Below are positions 8,024-14,969 of a DNA stretch of 25,457 nt, one piece after another. The notes under the pieces were generated by a model that saw only the letters and a program-made list of their open reading frames with translations, did not search any database and was not told the origin of the DNA. Position 1 is the stretch's first letter. Each line of letters opens with the position of its first letter. A program made the translations under genes and the position numbers. Source of the DNA: JBCBJZ01 sp038522635 (lineage in GTDB: Bacteria; Pseudomonadota; Alphaproteobacteria; Rhizobiales; Hyphomicrobiaceae); the NCBI GenBank assembly GCA_038522635.1, contig JBCBJZ010000037.1, positions 1-25,457 of the forward strand, read 5' to 3'.

Positions 8024-8446
8024 TTACAGAGGTTTAACGATCACCATGATGACAATGCCCGCCATCAGGACCGTGGGGATCTCGTTGGCCAAGCGGTAGA
8101 AGCGCTCCGAATTCACATTGACGTCGGAGGCGAACGCCTTGCGCCACATCGAAAGTTTCACGTGAAACATCGTCATGGCGATCACCAGCACAAGCTTCAC
8201 AACAAACCAGCCGTCAGTGTACTGCTGCTGCGCCCAGGCAAGGTAGAGCCCGGTGAGCCATGTGACGAGCATGGCCGGCCCCATGATGATCTTGAGAAGT
8301 TTCACCTCCATAGTCTTGAAGGTCTCAGATTGCGCTGAACCCGTCGCCGCCTGCGTGTGGTAAACGAACAGCCGCGGCAGGTAGAAGAGGCCCGCCATCC
8401 AGGCCATCACCGCCATGACGTGCAGCGCCTTGATCCACAGTTCCAT
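8024..8446 (-). CDS. hemJ: Protoporphyrinogen IX oxidase HemJ
   Basis: A 140-residue integral membrane protein with about four hydrophobic helices. It opens with MELWIKALHVMAVMAWMAGLF, where His9 matches the conserved haem-ligand histidine region of HemJ (UPF0093). Further family features are WFVVKLVLVIAMT, FHVKLSMWRKAF and the C-terminal RFYRLANEIPTVLMAGIVIM. HemJ oxidises protoporphyrinogen IX to protoporphyrin IX in the membrane, the step before iron insertion. It starts 6 bp after the hemE stop codon, so the two form a haem-biosynthesis operon. Codons for the FHVK segment coincide with a parS palindrome (8155-8168). Confidence 0.93.
   Translation of the reverse strand: MELWIKALHVMAVMAWMAGLFYLPRLFVYHTQAATGSAQSETFKTMEVKLLKIIMGPAMLVTWLTGLYLAWAQQQYTDGWFVVKLVLVIAMTMFHVKLSMWRKAFASDVNVNSERFYRLANEIPTVLMAGIVIMVIVKPL
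8154..8169. promoter_or_regulatory. parS: parS site 5 (inside hemJ)
   Basis: AGTTTCACGTGAAACA, perfect 14-bp core, within hemJ and read as FHVKL. It is the parS site nearest the origin candidate, about 1.4 kb from it. Confidence 0.92.
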
Positions 8447-8452
8447 GCCGGC

Positions 8453-9496
8453 CTACGTCCCCCCGCGCAGCTTAGCGACGAGTTGCGCCACGTGCTCCGG
8501 CGGCGTTTGTGGCACGATTCCATGGCCGAGGTTGAAAATGAACGGCGTGGCGCCAAGCGCATCCACAATCGTGTCCACACGCGCTTCGAGCGCCGGCCCG
8601 CCAGCGACCAAGAGCAACGGGTCAAGGTTGCCCTGAACCACGGTCTTGCCGCACAGCGTGCGCTTGATTTCCGCAAGCGGCATGGCGGTGTCGCAGCTCA
8701 CGCCATCGACGCCTGTACCATCGACGAAAGACGACGCGAGCGCATCAGCCCCACGGGGAAACCCGATGACGGGCACGTCCGGGTGCGCAGCTTTGAGTTT
8801 GGCAACCAGCGCCTTGGTGGGCGCTACGACCCACCGGGCGAACTCATCGTCAGGCAGGCTGCCAGCCCAGCTATCGAAAATCTGCAAGGCATCCGCGCCG
8901 GCCTTCACCTGCCCATCGAGGTAAGTGAACGACGTTTCGACCAGCGTCTCCATCAGCGCTGCAAAGTCTTCGGGATGACGGTAGGCGAACAACCGCGCGG
9001 CAGCCTGATCCGGCGAACCGCGCCCCCCGATCATGTAGGTCGCCACCGTCCAAGGCGCGCCGCAAAACCCGATCAATGCGGTCTCATCGGGAAGGTCTTG
9101 GCGTAACCGCGCGACCGTCTCGCAAACGATGGCGTAGGTCTTGAGGGCCGCTTCCGGGTTGAGCGCTGCAATCGCTTTGCCGTCCGCAAGCGGGTCAAGC
9201 CGTGGGCCCTCGCCTTCGACGAAGCGGACGGGCTGGCCCAGCGCATCGGGCACCACGAGGATGTCGGAGAACAAGATCGCAGCATCGAACGCGTAACGAC
9301 GGATTGGCTGCAACGTCACTTCGGCCGCAAGCGCCGGCGTGTAGCACAGGTTAAGGAAGCCGTTCGCGGTGGTGCGGGTTTCGCGGTACTCAGGCAGATA
9401 GCGCCCCGCCTGGCGCATGAGCCAGACCGGTGGCGGGTTCAAGGTCTCGCCCTTGAAGACCCGGAGGAAGCGGCGCTTGGCCGACGTGTTCTCCAC
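8453..9496 (-). CDS. hemE: Uroporphyrinogen III decarboxylase HemE
   Basis: A 347-residue cytosolic HemE of standard length. Signature segments are PPPVWLMRQAGRYLPEYR (about 21-38, with the substrate-binding arginines), DAAILFSDILVVPDALG (with the key aspartate), GFCGAPWTVATYMIGG and the C-terminal FNLGHGIVPQTPPEHV. It removes four carboxyl groups from uroporphyrinogen III to give coproporphyrinogen III. The start is GTG at 9494-9496; GGGGAG lies about 11 bases upstream. It is the first minus-strand gene left of the origin candidate, a position conserved with Caulobacter and Rickettsia. Confidence 0.97.
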   Translation of the reverse strand: MENTSAKRRFLRVFKGETLNPPPVWLMRQAGRYLPEYRETRTTANGFLNLCYTPALAAEVTLQPIRRYAFDAAILFSDILVVPDALGQPVRFVEGEGPRLDPLADGKAIAALNPEAALKTYAIVCETVARLRQDLPDETALIGFCGAPWTVATYMIGGRGSPDQAAARLFAYRHPEDFAALMETLVETSFTYLDGQVKAGADALQIFDSWAGSLPDDEFARWVVAPTKALVAKLKAAHPDVPVIGFPRGADALASSFVDGTGVDGVSCDTAMPLAEIKRTLCGKTVVQGNLDPLLLVAGGPALEARVDTIVDALGATPFIFNLGHGIVPQTPPEHVAQLVAKLRGGT

Positions 9497-9513
9497 GGTA
9501 CCCGTGTCTCCCC

Positions 9514-9558
9514 TTCTTCAAACCCTAAATTTTCTTAGAGTTCTTATTCTTGATCTTA
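9514..9558. other. AT-rich tract, candidate DNA unwinding element
   Basis: Only 12 of these 45 bases are G or C, in an otherwise GC-rich window. It contains TTCTTA at 9532-9537 and 9541-9546 and ATCTTA at 9553-9558, i.e. three TAAGAA/T-type repeats read on the minus strand. The position at the hemE edge of the origin candidate suits duplex opening. It could also contain the hemE promoter. Confidence 0.6.
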
Positions 9559-9615
9559 CCGTTGCGGATTGCGGCGATAGCGCTTTGTGCCCACGCCATC
9601 GTGCGCTCATGCAGC

Positions 9616-9624
9616 CGTGGATAA
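9616..9624 (-). promoter_or_regulatory. DnaA-box-like site TTATCCACG
   Basis: Read on the minus strand this is TTATCCACG, one mismatch from the consensus TTATCCACA. It is the best DnaA-box match next to the AT-rich tract of the origin candidate. Confidence 0.65.
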
Positions 9625-9806
9625 GCAGTCCGCCGCATCTAGTAGATGACCAGTTTAGCAGACACAAGCGGTGTCCAAAGTGCTGGACGTTCGGCCACGA
9701 TGATCCATCGTTGATAGCCGATCGGCTCGAAGAGCGATGGGGAAGAAGCGGGGACAACGCTGTACAGCTTTGGGATGTGCTGCGTGCTTGCACAGACCGT
9801 TGAAAC

Positions 9807-9831
9807 GTCCAGCTAGCGCGCGGTGCTGGAC
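9807..9831. repeat. Inverted repeat GTCCAGC/GCTGGAC in the origin candidate
   Basis: GTCCAGC (9807-9813) is complementary to GCTGGAC (9825-9831), with 11 bases between. A shorter version, GTCCA (9673-9677) with TGGAC (9684-9688), occurs about 140 bp to the left, and both right arms lie within the repeated 9-mer GTGCTGGAC (9680-9688 and 9823-9831). Confidence 0.6.
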
Positions 9832-9899
9832 CTTCCTGTGGACGCTTTTGGGGAAAACCTGCGATGAAGGGCGCGTAAAGCGCACGCACCGCTCGCCTC

Positions 9900-9908
9900 T
9901 GTGGGTAA
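9900..9908 (-). promoter_or_regulatory. DnaA-box-like site TTACCCACA
   Basis: Read on the minus strand this is TTACCCACA, one mismatch from TTATCCACA. It lies at the right end of the origin candidate, just upstream of the PPDK-regulator start. Weaker two-mismatch matches to TTWTNCACA occur on the plus strand at 9786-9794 and 9918-9926. Confidence 0.6.
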
Positions 9909-9927
9909 CAGCGAAGGTCGTACACAG

Positions 9928-10812
9928 ATGTCCAACAGCCTGCCCAACTACTTCCATCTGCACCTGGTGTCAGATGCAACCGGCGAGACGCTGACCACCA
10001 TCGCGAAGGCGGCGGCCGTGCAGTACGCGCGCACGCGTGCGATCGAGCACATGCATTCGCTGGTGCGCACGGAGCGGCAGTTGACGCGCGCGTTGCAGGA
10101 GATCGAAGCGACGCCTGGGATCGTGCTCTACACGATCGTCAACCAGGAGCTGTCGGCGCTCTTGGAAGCGCGTTGTCGCGACATGAACGTGCCCTGCCAG
10201 CATGTCCTGCAGCCGATCATGAAAGTGTTTGAATCGTACCTTGGCGCGCCGCAAACGCCGACGGTCGCAGGACAGCACGTGCTCGATGCGGATTACTTTC
10301 GACGGATCGATGCGCTGAACTTTTCGATGAACCACGACGACGGCAACTTGCCCGAGGACCTGTCGCACGCTGATATCATCGTTTTGGGTATATCTCGCAC
10401 GTCCAAAACACCAACATCGATCTACCTGGCGCAGCGCGGCTACAAGACGACCAACCTGCCGATCGTTCCGGGCATCGAGCTGCCCGCGCACCTGTTCTCC
10501 AAACACACCGCCTTCGTGGTGTGCCTTGTGGCAGCGCCTGAGCGCATTGCCCAGATCCGGCGTAACCGGGTCATGATCATGTCCGACCGCAACCTCGATG
10601 ATTACGTGGATCGCACGCAGATCGCGGAAGAAGTCGCGTTTTCGCGTCGGATGGCGGCAAAGCATCGCTGGCCGGTCATCGATGTGACGCGGCGCTCGGT
10701 GGAAGAAACAGCGGCGACGATCCTGAAGCTTTACCAGGACCGACAGGCGGAAGCCGCGGCGGCGAGTGCTGTCTCGACACTGTCGGCTCCACCTAAGGGG
10801 AGCGGCGCATGA
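9928..10812 (+). CDS. Pyruvate, phosphate dikinase regulatory protein (DUF299, RP001-type)
   Basis: A 294-residue member of the DUF299 family of bifunctional serine/threonine kinase and phosphotransferases that switch PPDK (or PEP synthase) off and on. Visible signatures are YFHLHLVSDATGETL (8-22), the P-loop-like GISRTSKTP (154-162) and GYKTTNLPIVPG. The chosen start is ATG at 9928, matching the family N-terminus, with AAGG about 11 bases upstream; a GTG at 9901 in the same frame would add nine residues. It opens the plus-strand arm next to the origin candidate. The last bases overlap the maf start by 4 bp. The Ala/Ser/Pro tail after about residue 275 is probably disordered. Confidence 0.93.
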   Translation: MSNSLPNYFHLHLVSDATGETLTTIAKAAAVQYARTRAIEHMHSLVRTERQLTRALQEIEATPGIVLYTIVNQELSALLEARCRDMNVPCQHVLQPIMKVFESYLGAPQTPTVAGQHVLDADYFRRIDALNFSMNHDDGNLPEDLSHADIIVLGISRTSKTPTSIYLAQRGYKTTNLPIVPGIELPAHLFSKHTAFVVCLVAAPERIAQIRRNRVMIMSDRNLDDYVDRTQIAEEVAFSRRMAAKHRWPVIDVTRRSVEETAATILKLYQDRQAEAAAASAVSTLSAPPKGSGA

Positions 10813-11492
10813 GCGGGGCCAACGGGGCCGCCGGCGGCGGTGGCGGTGCTGAGGCTCAACGGGCAGGCGCCGGGCGCGACGAGGTTGGGGCCGGTGGGCC
10901 AAGGTTGGTGCTGGCATCAGGAAGTGCGGCGCGCCGCGCGATGCTCCAGAATGCCGGGCTCACGTTCGATGTGGTGCCGGCGAGCATCGATGAAACGGCT
11001 GTGCGCCAGGCGCTGCAGGCCGATGACATCGTGCCTTGCGACATCGCTGAGGTTTTGGCGATCGCTAAGGCCGAGCAGGTGAGCGCGCGCCAACCCGGCG
11101 CGATGGTGATCGGCGGCGATCAGATCCTGGAGCACAATGGCGTTGTGTTTGAAAAGCCGGCCACCATGGAAGTGGCACGAGACCACCTGCTGTCGCTGCG
11201 CGGGCACGTGCATGAACTGCATTCATCTGTCGCGCTCGTGCAGGACGGGCAAACGCTTTGGTCGCACACCGATAGCGCCGCGCTGACCATGCGCGATGTG
11301 TCGCCGGCGTTCATCGGACGTTACCTGTCCAGGGTCGGTGACGCAGCGCTGACCTCGGTCGGGGCCTATCAGATCGAGGGCTTGGGCGTGCAACTCTTCG
11401 AACGGATCGCCGGGCAGCACTTCACCATCATGGGCATGCCGCTGCTGCCGCTGCTGGCGGAGCTGCGCCAACGCGGGATGATCGAGCGGTGA
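10809..11492 (+). CDS. maf: Maf/YceF-family nucleoside triphosphate pyrophosphatase
   Basis: A 227-residue Maf-like protein. The family opening LVLASGSAARRAMLQNAGL is at about 33-51, with the nucleotide-binding segment VIGGDQILEHNGVVFEKP further on and GAYQIEGLGVQLFERIAG near the C-terminus. The GxDQ version resembles the YceF subgroup acting on 7-methyl-GTP rather than the dTTP/UTP-type (ADT motif); this subgroup call is inference. The first 30 or so residues are a Gly/Ala-rich extension absent from standard 190-200-residue members. The ATG overlaps the upstream stop by ATGA, and a strong AAGGGGAG lies 7 bases upstream, so the extension is probably translated. Its stop overlaps the GTG start of aroE. 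Confidence 0.92.
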   Translation: MSGANGAAGGGGGAEAQRAGAGRDEVGAGGPRLVLASGSAARRAMLQNAGLTFDVVPASIDETAVRQALQADDIVPCDIAEVLAIAKAEQVSARQPGAMVIGGDQILEHNGVVFEKPATMEVARDHLLSLRGHVHELHSSVALVQDGQTLWSHTDSAALTMRDVSPAFIGRYLSRVGDAALTSVGAYQIEGLGVQLFERIAGQHFTIMGMPLLPLLAELRQRGMIER

Positions 11493-12349
11493 AAAAAGTC
11501 TGCGTGGTGGGGTGGCCTGTCGAGCACGCCCGTTCACCGTTGATCCACGGGCATTGGCTGGCAGCCCATGCGCTTGACGGCGTCTATGAAAAACGCGCCG
11601 TGGCGCCCGATGACCTGCCCACGTTTATGCGAAGCCTTAGCGCGCAGGGCTACGTTGGTTGCAATGTGACGTTGCCGCACAAAGAAGCGACGTTCGCGCT
11701 GATGGATGACGTCGATGCCGCAGCCCGTCTGGCGCAGGCGGTCAACACCGTCTGGCTCGATGATGCGGGACGTTTGTGCGGTTCAAACACCGATGGCGTG
11801 GGCTTCACGGCGCATTTGGACCAGAGCGCGCCCGGCTGGGATCGCTCGCGCCCCGTGGTGGTGCTCGGCGCCGGAGGGGCGGCACGCGGGATCATCGCTG
11901 CCCTGTTGGAAGCGGGAGCGACAGCCATCGTGCTGATCAACCGGACCCCTGCGAACGCGCTGGTGCTGGCTGATCTCTTCAAGGATGCGTTTCCAGGCGC
12001 CATCACGGTGGGGGATGCGCAAGCGCCCGCACCCGCCTTGCGCGATGCGGGTTTGCTCATCAACACCACGGCGCTCGGCATGACCGGGCAGCCGCCGTTG
12101 TCAATCGATCTGGCGCCGCTTCCAGCCGACGCGGTCGTCGCCGACATCGTCTACGCGCCGCTTAGAACCGCGCTGCTCGCCCAAGCTGAAGCGCGCGGCC
12201 TCACCAGCGTCGACGGGCTTGGCATGTTGCTCCACCAGGCGGTTCCGGGCTTTGAGCGGTGGTTCGGCGTGCGCCCGGCCGTGACCTCAGCCTTGAGGGA
12301 GTTGGTGGTCGCCGATCTTGATGCATCGGCGCGCGAGCAGGAGGCCTAA
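11489..12349 (+). CDS. aroE: Shikimate dehydrogenase (NADP+)
   Basis: A 286-residue AroE. The shikimate-binding part carries GWPVEHARSPLIHGHW (about 8-23) and NVTLPHKE with its catalytic lysine. NTDGVGF follows, and the NADP-binding domain has VLGAGGAARGI and NRTPANA. The C-terminus contains GLGMLLHQAVPGFERWFG. It reduces 3-dehydroshikimate to shikimate in aromatic amino-acid synthesis. The GTG start at 11489 overlaps the maf stop (GTGA) and depends on coupling, because only a weak ribosome site is visible. CoaE starts 3 bp after its stop, and an AGGAGG serving coaE lies within the last codons of aroE. Confidence 0.97.
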   Translation: MKKVCVVGWPVEHARSPLIHGHWLAAHALDGVYEKRAVAPDDLPTFMRSLSAQGYVGCNVTLPHKEATFALMDDVDAAARLAQAVNTVWLDDAGRLCGSNTDGVGFTAHLDQSAPGWDRSRPVVVLGAGGAARGIIAALLEAGATAIVLINRTPANALVLADLFKDAFPGAITVGDAQAPAPALRDAGLLINTTALGMTGQPPLSIDLAPLPADAVVADIVYAPLRTALLAQAEARGLTSVDGLGMLLHQAVPGFERWFGVRPAVTSALRELVVADLDASAREQEA

Positions 12350-12352
12350 GCG

Positions 12353-12973
12353 ATGCTGATCTTGGGGTTGACCGGTTCGATCGGGATGGGAAAATCCACC
12401 GTGTCAGCACGATTTGCCGCGCAGGGGCTGCCGGTGCTTGATGCCGACCAGGAGGTCCACCGCCTCTACGCCGGCGAGGCCGCGCCGCTGATCGAGGCGG
12501 CGTTTCCCGGCACAGTTGAAGATGGTGTGGTGGTCCGCGCGAAGCTTGCCGCGGCCTTGGGTGGAGACAGCGCGGCCTTCAAACGCCTTGAAGCGATCGT
12601 CCATCCGCTGGTTTTCGAAGCGGAGCGCACGTTCCTGCGGGCGCAGGCCGAAGCGGGTGCGTTCGCGGCAGTGCTTGAAATCCCACTGTTGTTCGAGACC
12701 GGCGGCGATGCGCGGGTCGATGTGCGTGTGGTGGTGAGCGCGTCACCGGACCAACAGCGAGCGCGGGTCCTGGCACGCGACGGCATGAGCGAAGCCAAGT
12801 TCGCAGCGATCCTGGCGCAGCAGATGAGCGATGAAGACAAGCGCGCGCGCGCCGACATCGTTGTGGATACCGGGGTCGCGCTCGCGCAGACGCATCAGCA
12901 GATCGATGATATTGTTGAGCGCCTGAAGGCGGATCCGCCGCCCGCTCGTGCCTACGCGAAACACTGGGCGTAA
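12353..12973 (+). CDS. coaE: Dephospho-CoA kinase
   Basis: A 206-residue P-loop kinase. The Walker A segment GLTGSIGMGKST is at about 5-16, and VLDADQEVHRLY supplies the acidic residues typical of CoaE. The lid region and the RDGMSEAKFAAILAQQM segment, followed by ADIVVDTG near the C-terminus, also match the family. It phosphorylates the 3'-hydroxyl of dephospho-CoA, the last step of coenzyme A synthesis. The ATG has a perfect AGGAGG 8 bases upstream. It is the fourth gene of the tightly packed PPDK regulator-maf-aroE-coaE operon; 124 bp separate it from dnaQ. Confidence 0.96.
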   Translation: MLILGLTGSIGMGKSTVSARFAAQGLPVLDADQEVHRLYAGEAAPLIEAAFPGTVEDGVVVRAKLAAALGGDSAAFKRLEAIVHPLVFEAERTFLRAQAEAGAFAAVLEIPLLFETGGDARVDVRVVVSASPDQQRARVLARDGMSEAKFAAILAQQMSDEDKRARADIVVDTGVALAQTHQQIDDIVERLKADPPPARAYAKHWA

Positions 12974-13026
12974 GCGGCTGCAGCGGTTCATAGGACGGCG
13001 CTGACGTGCTTGGTGAGGCGCGCTTC

Positions 13027-13048
13027 GCTGAAAGATCAAGCTTTCAGC
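13027..13048. repeat. Perfect 8-bp hairpin between coaE and dnaQ
   Basis: GCTGAAAG (13027-13034) pairs with CTTTCAGC (13041-13048) around a 6-base loop. It lies 53 bp after the coaE stop and 50 bp before dnaQ. No proper U-run follows, so it may be a weak or Rho-assisted terminator, an RNA 3'-end stabiliser, or an operator. Confidence 0.5.
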
Positions 13049-13097
13049 AGCCTTTGCACGTGCACGCGTAAGCCCAATTCAAAGCGAGGCCGAACGC

Positions 13098-13805
13098 ATG
13101 CGCGAAATCGTCATGGATACCGAAACCACCGGGCTGAACCCCAAGGGCGGTGATCGCCTGGTGGAGGTTGGCTGCGTTGAGATCGTCGACCGGATGCCGA
13201 CGGGCGTCGAATTTCACTGTTATATCAATCCCGATCGTGATGTGCCCGAAGAGGTCGTGCGGGTGCATGGGCTGACGGGTGAGTTTCTCGCCGATAAGCC
13301 GCGTTTTGAGGAGGTGGTCGACGACTTCATCACCTTTATCGATGACAGTCCGCTGGTGATCCATAACGCGAGTTTCGATATCGGATTTTTAAACGCCGAA
13401 TTATCGCGCGCGCGTCGCCTGCAACTCTCGATGGACCGCGTGATCGATACGCTCGATCTGGCGAAGCGGAAGCATCCGGCCGGGCCGAACTCGCTCGATG
13501 CTCTGTGCAAACGTTATGGCATCGACAACTCGATCCGAACCAAGCACGGCGCGCTGGTCGATTCATTACTGTTGGCGGAAGTTTATCTTGAACTTCTAGG
13601 CGAGCGGCAGACCAGCCTTGGTCTGGCGGTTGATGCGCAGCGCGTCGGTCGGGGCATGAGTGTGGGCGCACAGGTGAGGGCGCGACCGCAACCCCTGACC
13701 GCGCGCCTCAGCAACGCAGACCGCGAAGCCCACCGCGCGTTCGTGAGCACGCTCAAGGGCGACGTGATCTGGGCGCGATACATGGAGAAGGTTGAGACCG
13801 GTTAG
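13098..13805 (+). CDS. dnaQ: DNA polymerase III epsilon subunit (3'-5' proofreading exonuclease)
   Basis: A 235-residue DEDDh exonuclease. ExoI is VMDTETTGLNP (Asp7 and Glu9 bind metal), ExoII is IHNASFDIGFLNAEL, and ExoIII is HGALVDSLLLAEVYLELLG with the catalytic histidine and aspartate. A C-terminal tail after about 185 should bind the polymerase alpha subunit. It proofreads during replication. The ATG has GAGG about 9 bases upstream. The position after coaE and before secB matches the Caulobacter origin region. It converges with secB, with 28 bp between stop codons. Confidence 0.96.
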   Translation: MREIVMDTETTGLNPKGGDRLVEVGCVEIVDRMPTGVEFHCYINPDRDVPEEVVRVHGLTGEFLADKPRFEEVVDDFITFIDDSPLVIHNASFDIGFLNAELSRARRLQLSMDRVIDTLDLAKRKHPAGPNSLDALCKRYGIDNSIRTKHGALVDSLLLAEVYLELLGERQTSLGLAVDAQRVGRGMSVGAQVRARPQPLTARLSNADREAHRAFVSTLKGDVIWARYMEKVETG

Positions 13806-13833
13806 GCTAAAGGTCCGGTCGCTTCAGCGCTGC

Positions 13834-14340
13834 TCAATCATCGGCTTTTGACGTTGCGACGCTGCCCGCTTTCTTGTTCGACATATAAAGTGCTGCGAAA
13901 TCGATCGGGTCGAGCGCCAACGGCGGGAAACCGCCTTCGCGCGTGATGTCAGCGATAATGCGGCGCATATAGGGGAACAGCAACATTGGGCAGTTCACCA
14001 GCAGGACCGCCTCGAGCGATTTTGTCGGAATGTTATTGAGCTGGAAGAGCCCGGCATAAACGAGCTCGATCGTATAGAGCATACCGGTGTCGTTGCTGGC
14101 TTTGCCGGTGAATTCGATGCCGCTTTCAAAGACATGTTCGCCGACTTTTTTGCCGGTGACGTTGACCTCGATCGCGAGTTCAGGCTGGTCGCCAGGGTTC
14201 TCAATCAGCTTTTCGATGTTCGGGTTCTCGAAGGACAGATCCTTGATGTACTGCGTCATAACTTGCAGTTGAGCGTTAGGCTGCTGGTTTTCATCAAGGG
14301 CCTGGGTGGCGCTGCCGTTGCCGTTGGGCGCGTTGGTCAT
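13834..14340 (-). CDS. secB: Protein-export chaperone SecB
   Basis: A 168-residue SecB. The core begins MTQYIKDLSFENPN and continues with IEVNVTGKKVGEHVFESGIEF, YTIELVYAGLF and the C-terminal LLFPYMRRIIADITREGGFPPLALDPIDF, all diagnostic. The tetrameric cytosolic chaperone holds precursor proteins unfolded and passes them to SecA. I chose the ATG at 14338-14340 (MTNAPNGNG) with an AAGGA about 12 bases upstream; the frame stays open 16 codons further, without a better ribosome site. It is followed by a convergent dnaQ and preceded 65 bp upstream by fxsA in the same orientation. Confidence 0.96.
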   Translation of the reverse strand: MTNAPNGNGSATQALDENQQPNAQLQVMTQYIKDLSFENPNIEKLIENPGDQPELAIEVNVTGKKVGEHVFESGIEFTGKASNDTGMLYTIELVYAGLFQLNNIPTKSLEAVLLVNCPMLLFPYMRRIIADITREGGFPPLALDPIDFAALYMSNKKAGSVATSKADD

Positions 14341-14405
14341 GGGGTCAAAAGTCCTTCGTTCGCCTCGACGGGCGTGCAGGCGTTGCAAGGGGAGAATCTT
14401 GGCCT

Positions 14406-14969
14406 CTACGGCCGCTTGCGGTTCGGATTGATCGTGGTCTCATCCAGCCGTTCGAACTCGCCGTCAATGACTTCGCCAGCCCCGCTGCCCGTCGCTGGTC
14501 CGAGCCCACTGGCGCCACCCCGGCTTTGAGGGCCGCTCCGGCCGCTTGCGTCCTGCGGTCGCGCCTGATCCGCGCCACCGCCGCGGCGATGTACTTTGAT
14601 GTCGATGTTTTTGCTCGCCATCGCTTTGCGCAGCAGGGTTTTCGCAATCCAGCGGCGCACCGGCGGAACCAGCAAAGTGAAGCCCGCCGCATCGGTGAGC
14701 AGCCCCGGTGTGAGCAAAAACGCGCCCGCGACCATCAAGAACACACCGTCGACCACCGGGGTCATTGGCACCTGCGCGCTCTGCATCTGGTCTTGCATTT
14801 GGCGGAAGGCGGCGAGGCCCTGACGCTGCAGGATCGTGGTGCCGATCACGGCCGTGGCGATGACCAGCCCGATGGTGGCGAGGATGCCGATCTGCGAGCC
14901 GACCTGGATCAGCAGCGCCAGTTCAAGCAAGGGCACTACGATGAAGAGCAACAGAAACGGCCAGTACAT
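14406..14969 (-). CDS. fxsA: FxsA-family membrane protein
   Basis: A 187-residue FxsA-like inner-membrane protein. Two N-terminal hydrophobic segments (YWPFLLLFIVVPLLELALLI and IGILATIGLVIATAVIG) precede QRQGLAAFRQMQDQMQSAQVP, followed by a third segment DGVFLMVAGAFLLTPGLLTDAAG, the family hallmark. The tail is hydrophilic, rich in Gly, Ala and charged residues, and probably cytoplasmic. In E. coli, FxsA overproduction relieves F-plasmid exclusion of phage T7; its normal role is unknown. The ATG at 14967-14969 has GAGGA about 9 bases upstream. A TTG codon immediately before it is not needed. Confidence 0.9.
   Translation of the reverse strand: MYWPFLLLFIVVPLLELALLIQVGSQIGILATIGLVIATAVIGTTILQRQGLAAFRQMQDQMQSAQVPMTPVVDGVFLMVAGAFLLTPGLLTDAAGFTLLVPPVRRWIAKTLLRKAMASKNIDIKVHRRGGGADQARPQDASGRSGPQSRGGASGLGPATGSGAGEVIDGEFERLDETTINPNRKRP

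Larger units (their letters stand above)
9497..9927. other. oriC: Candidate chromosomal replication origin (oriC)
   Basis: This non-coding gap of 431 bases lies between hemE and the RP001-type PPDK-regulator gene, the origin position known in Caulobacter and proposed in Rickettsia. It contains an AT-rich tract (9514-9558), DnaA-box-like 9-mers at 9616-9624 and 9900-9908 with weaker ones nearby, two TGGGGA elements (9738-9743, 9849-9854) that resemble the Caulobacter W-box in reverse, and two related hairpins. Transcription points away on both sides. Short open frames crossing it look like chance. No GANTC site was seen inside it, unlike Caulobacter Cori. Confidence 0.8.

Noticed and set aside
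9518..9979. Short open frames crossing the origin candidate on both strands
   Set aside because: Up to 153 codons, but with odd composition, no motif, and overlap with the start of the PPDK-regulator gene.
13054..13065. TGCACGTGCA palindrome near dnaQ considered as a degenerate parS
   Set aside because: It shares only the central CACGTG with parS and lacks the flanking TTT/AAA, so ParB binding is not supported.
13796..13820. GACCGG/CCGGTC hairpin between the convergent ends of dnaQ and secB
   Set aside because: Only a 6-bp stem with a 13-base loop and no U-run on either strand; not enough to call a bidirectional terminator.
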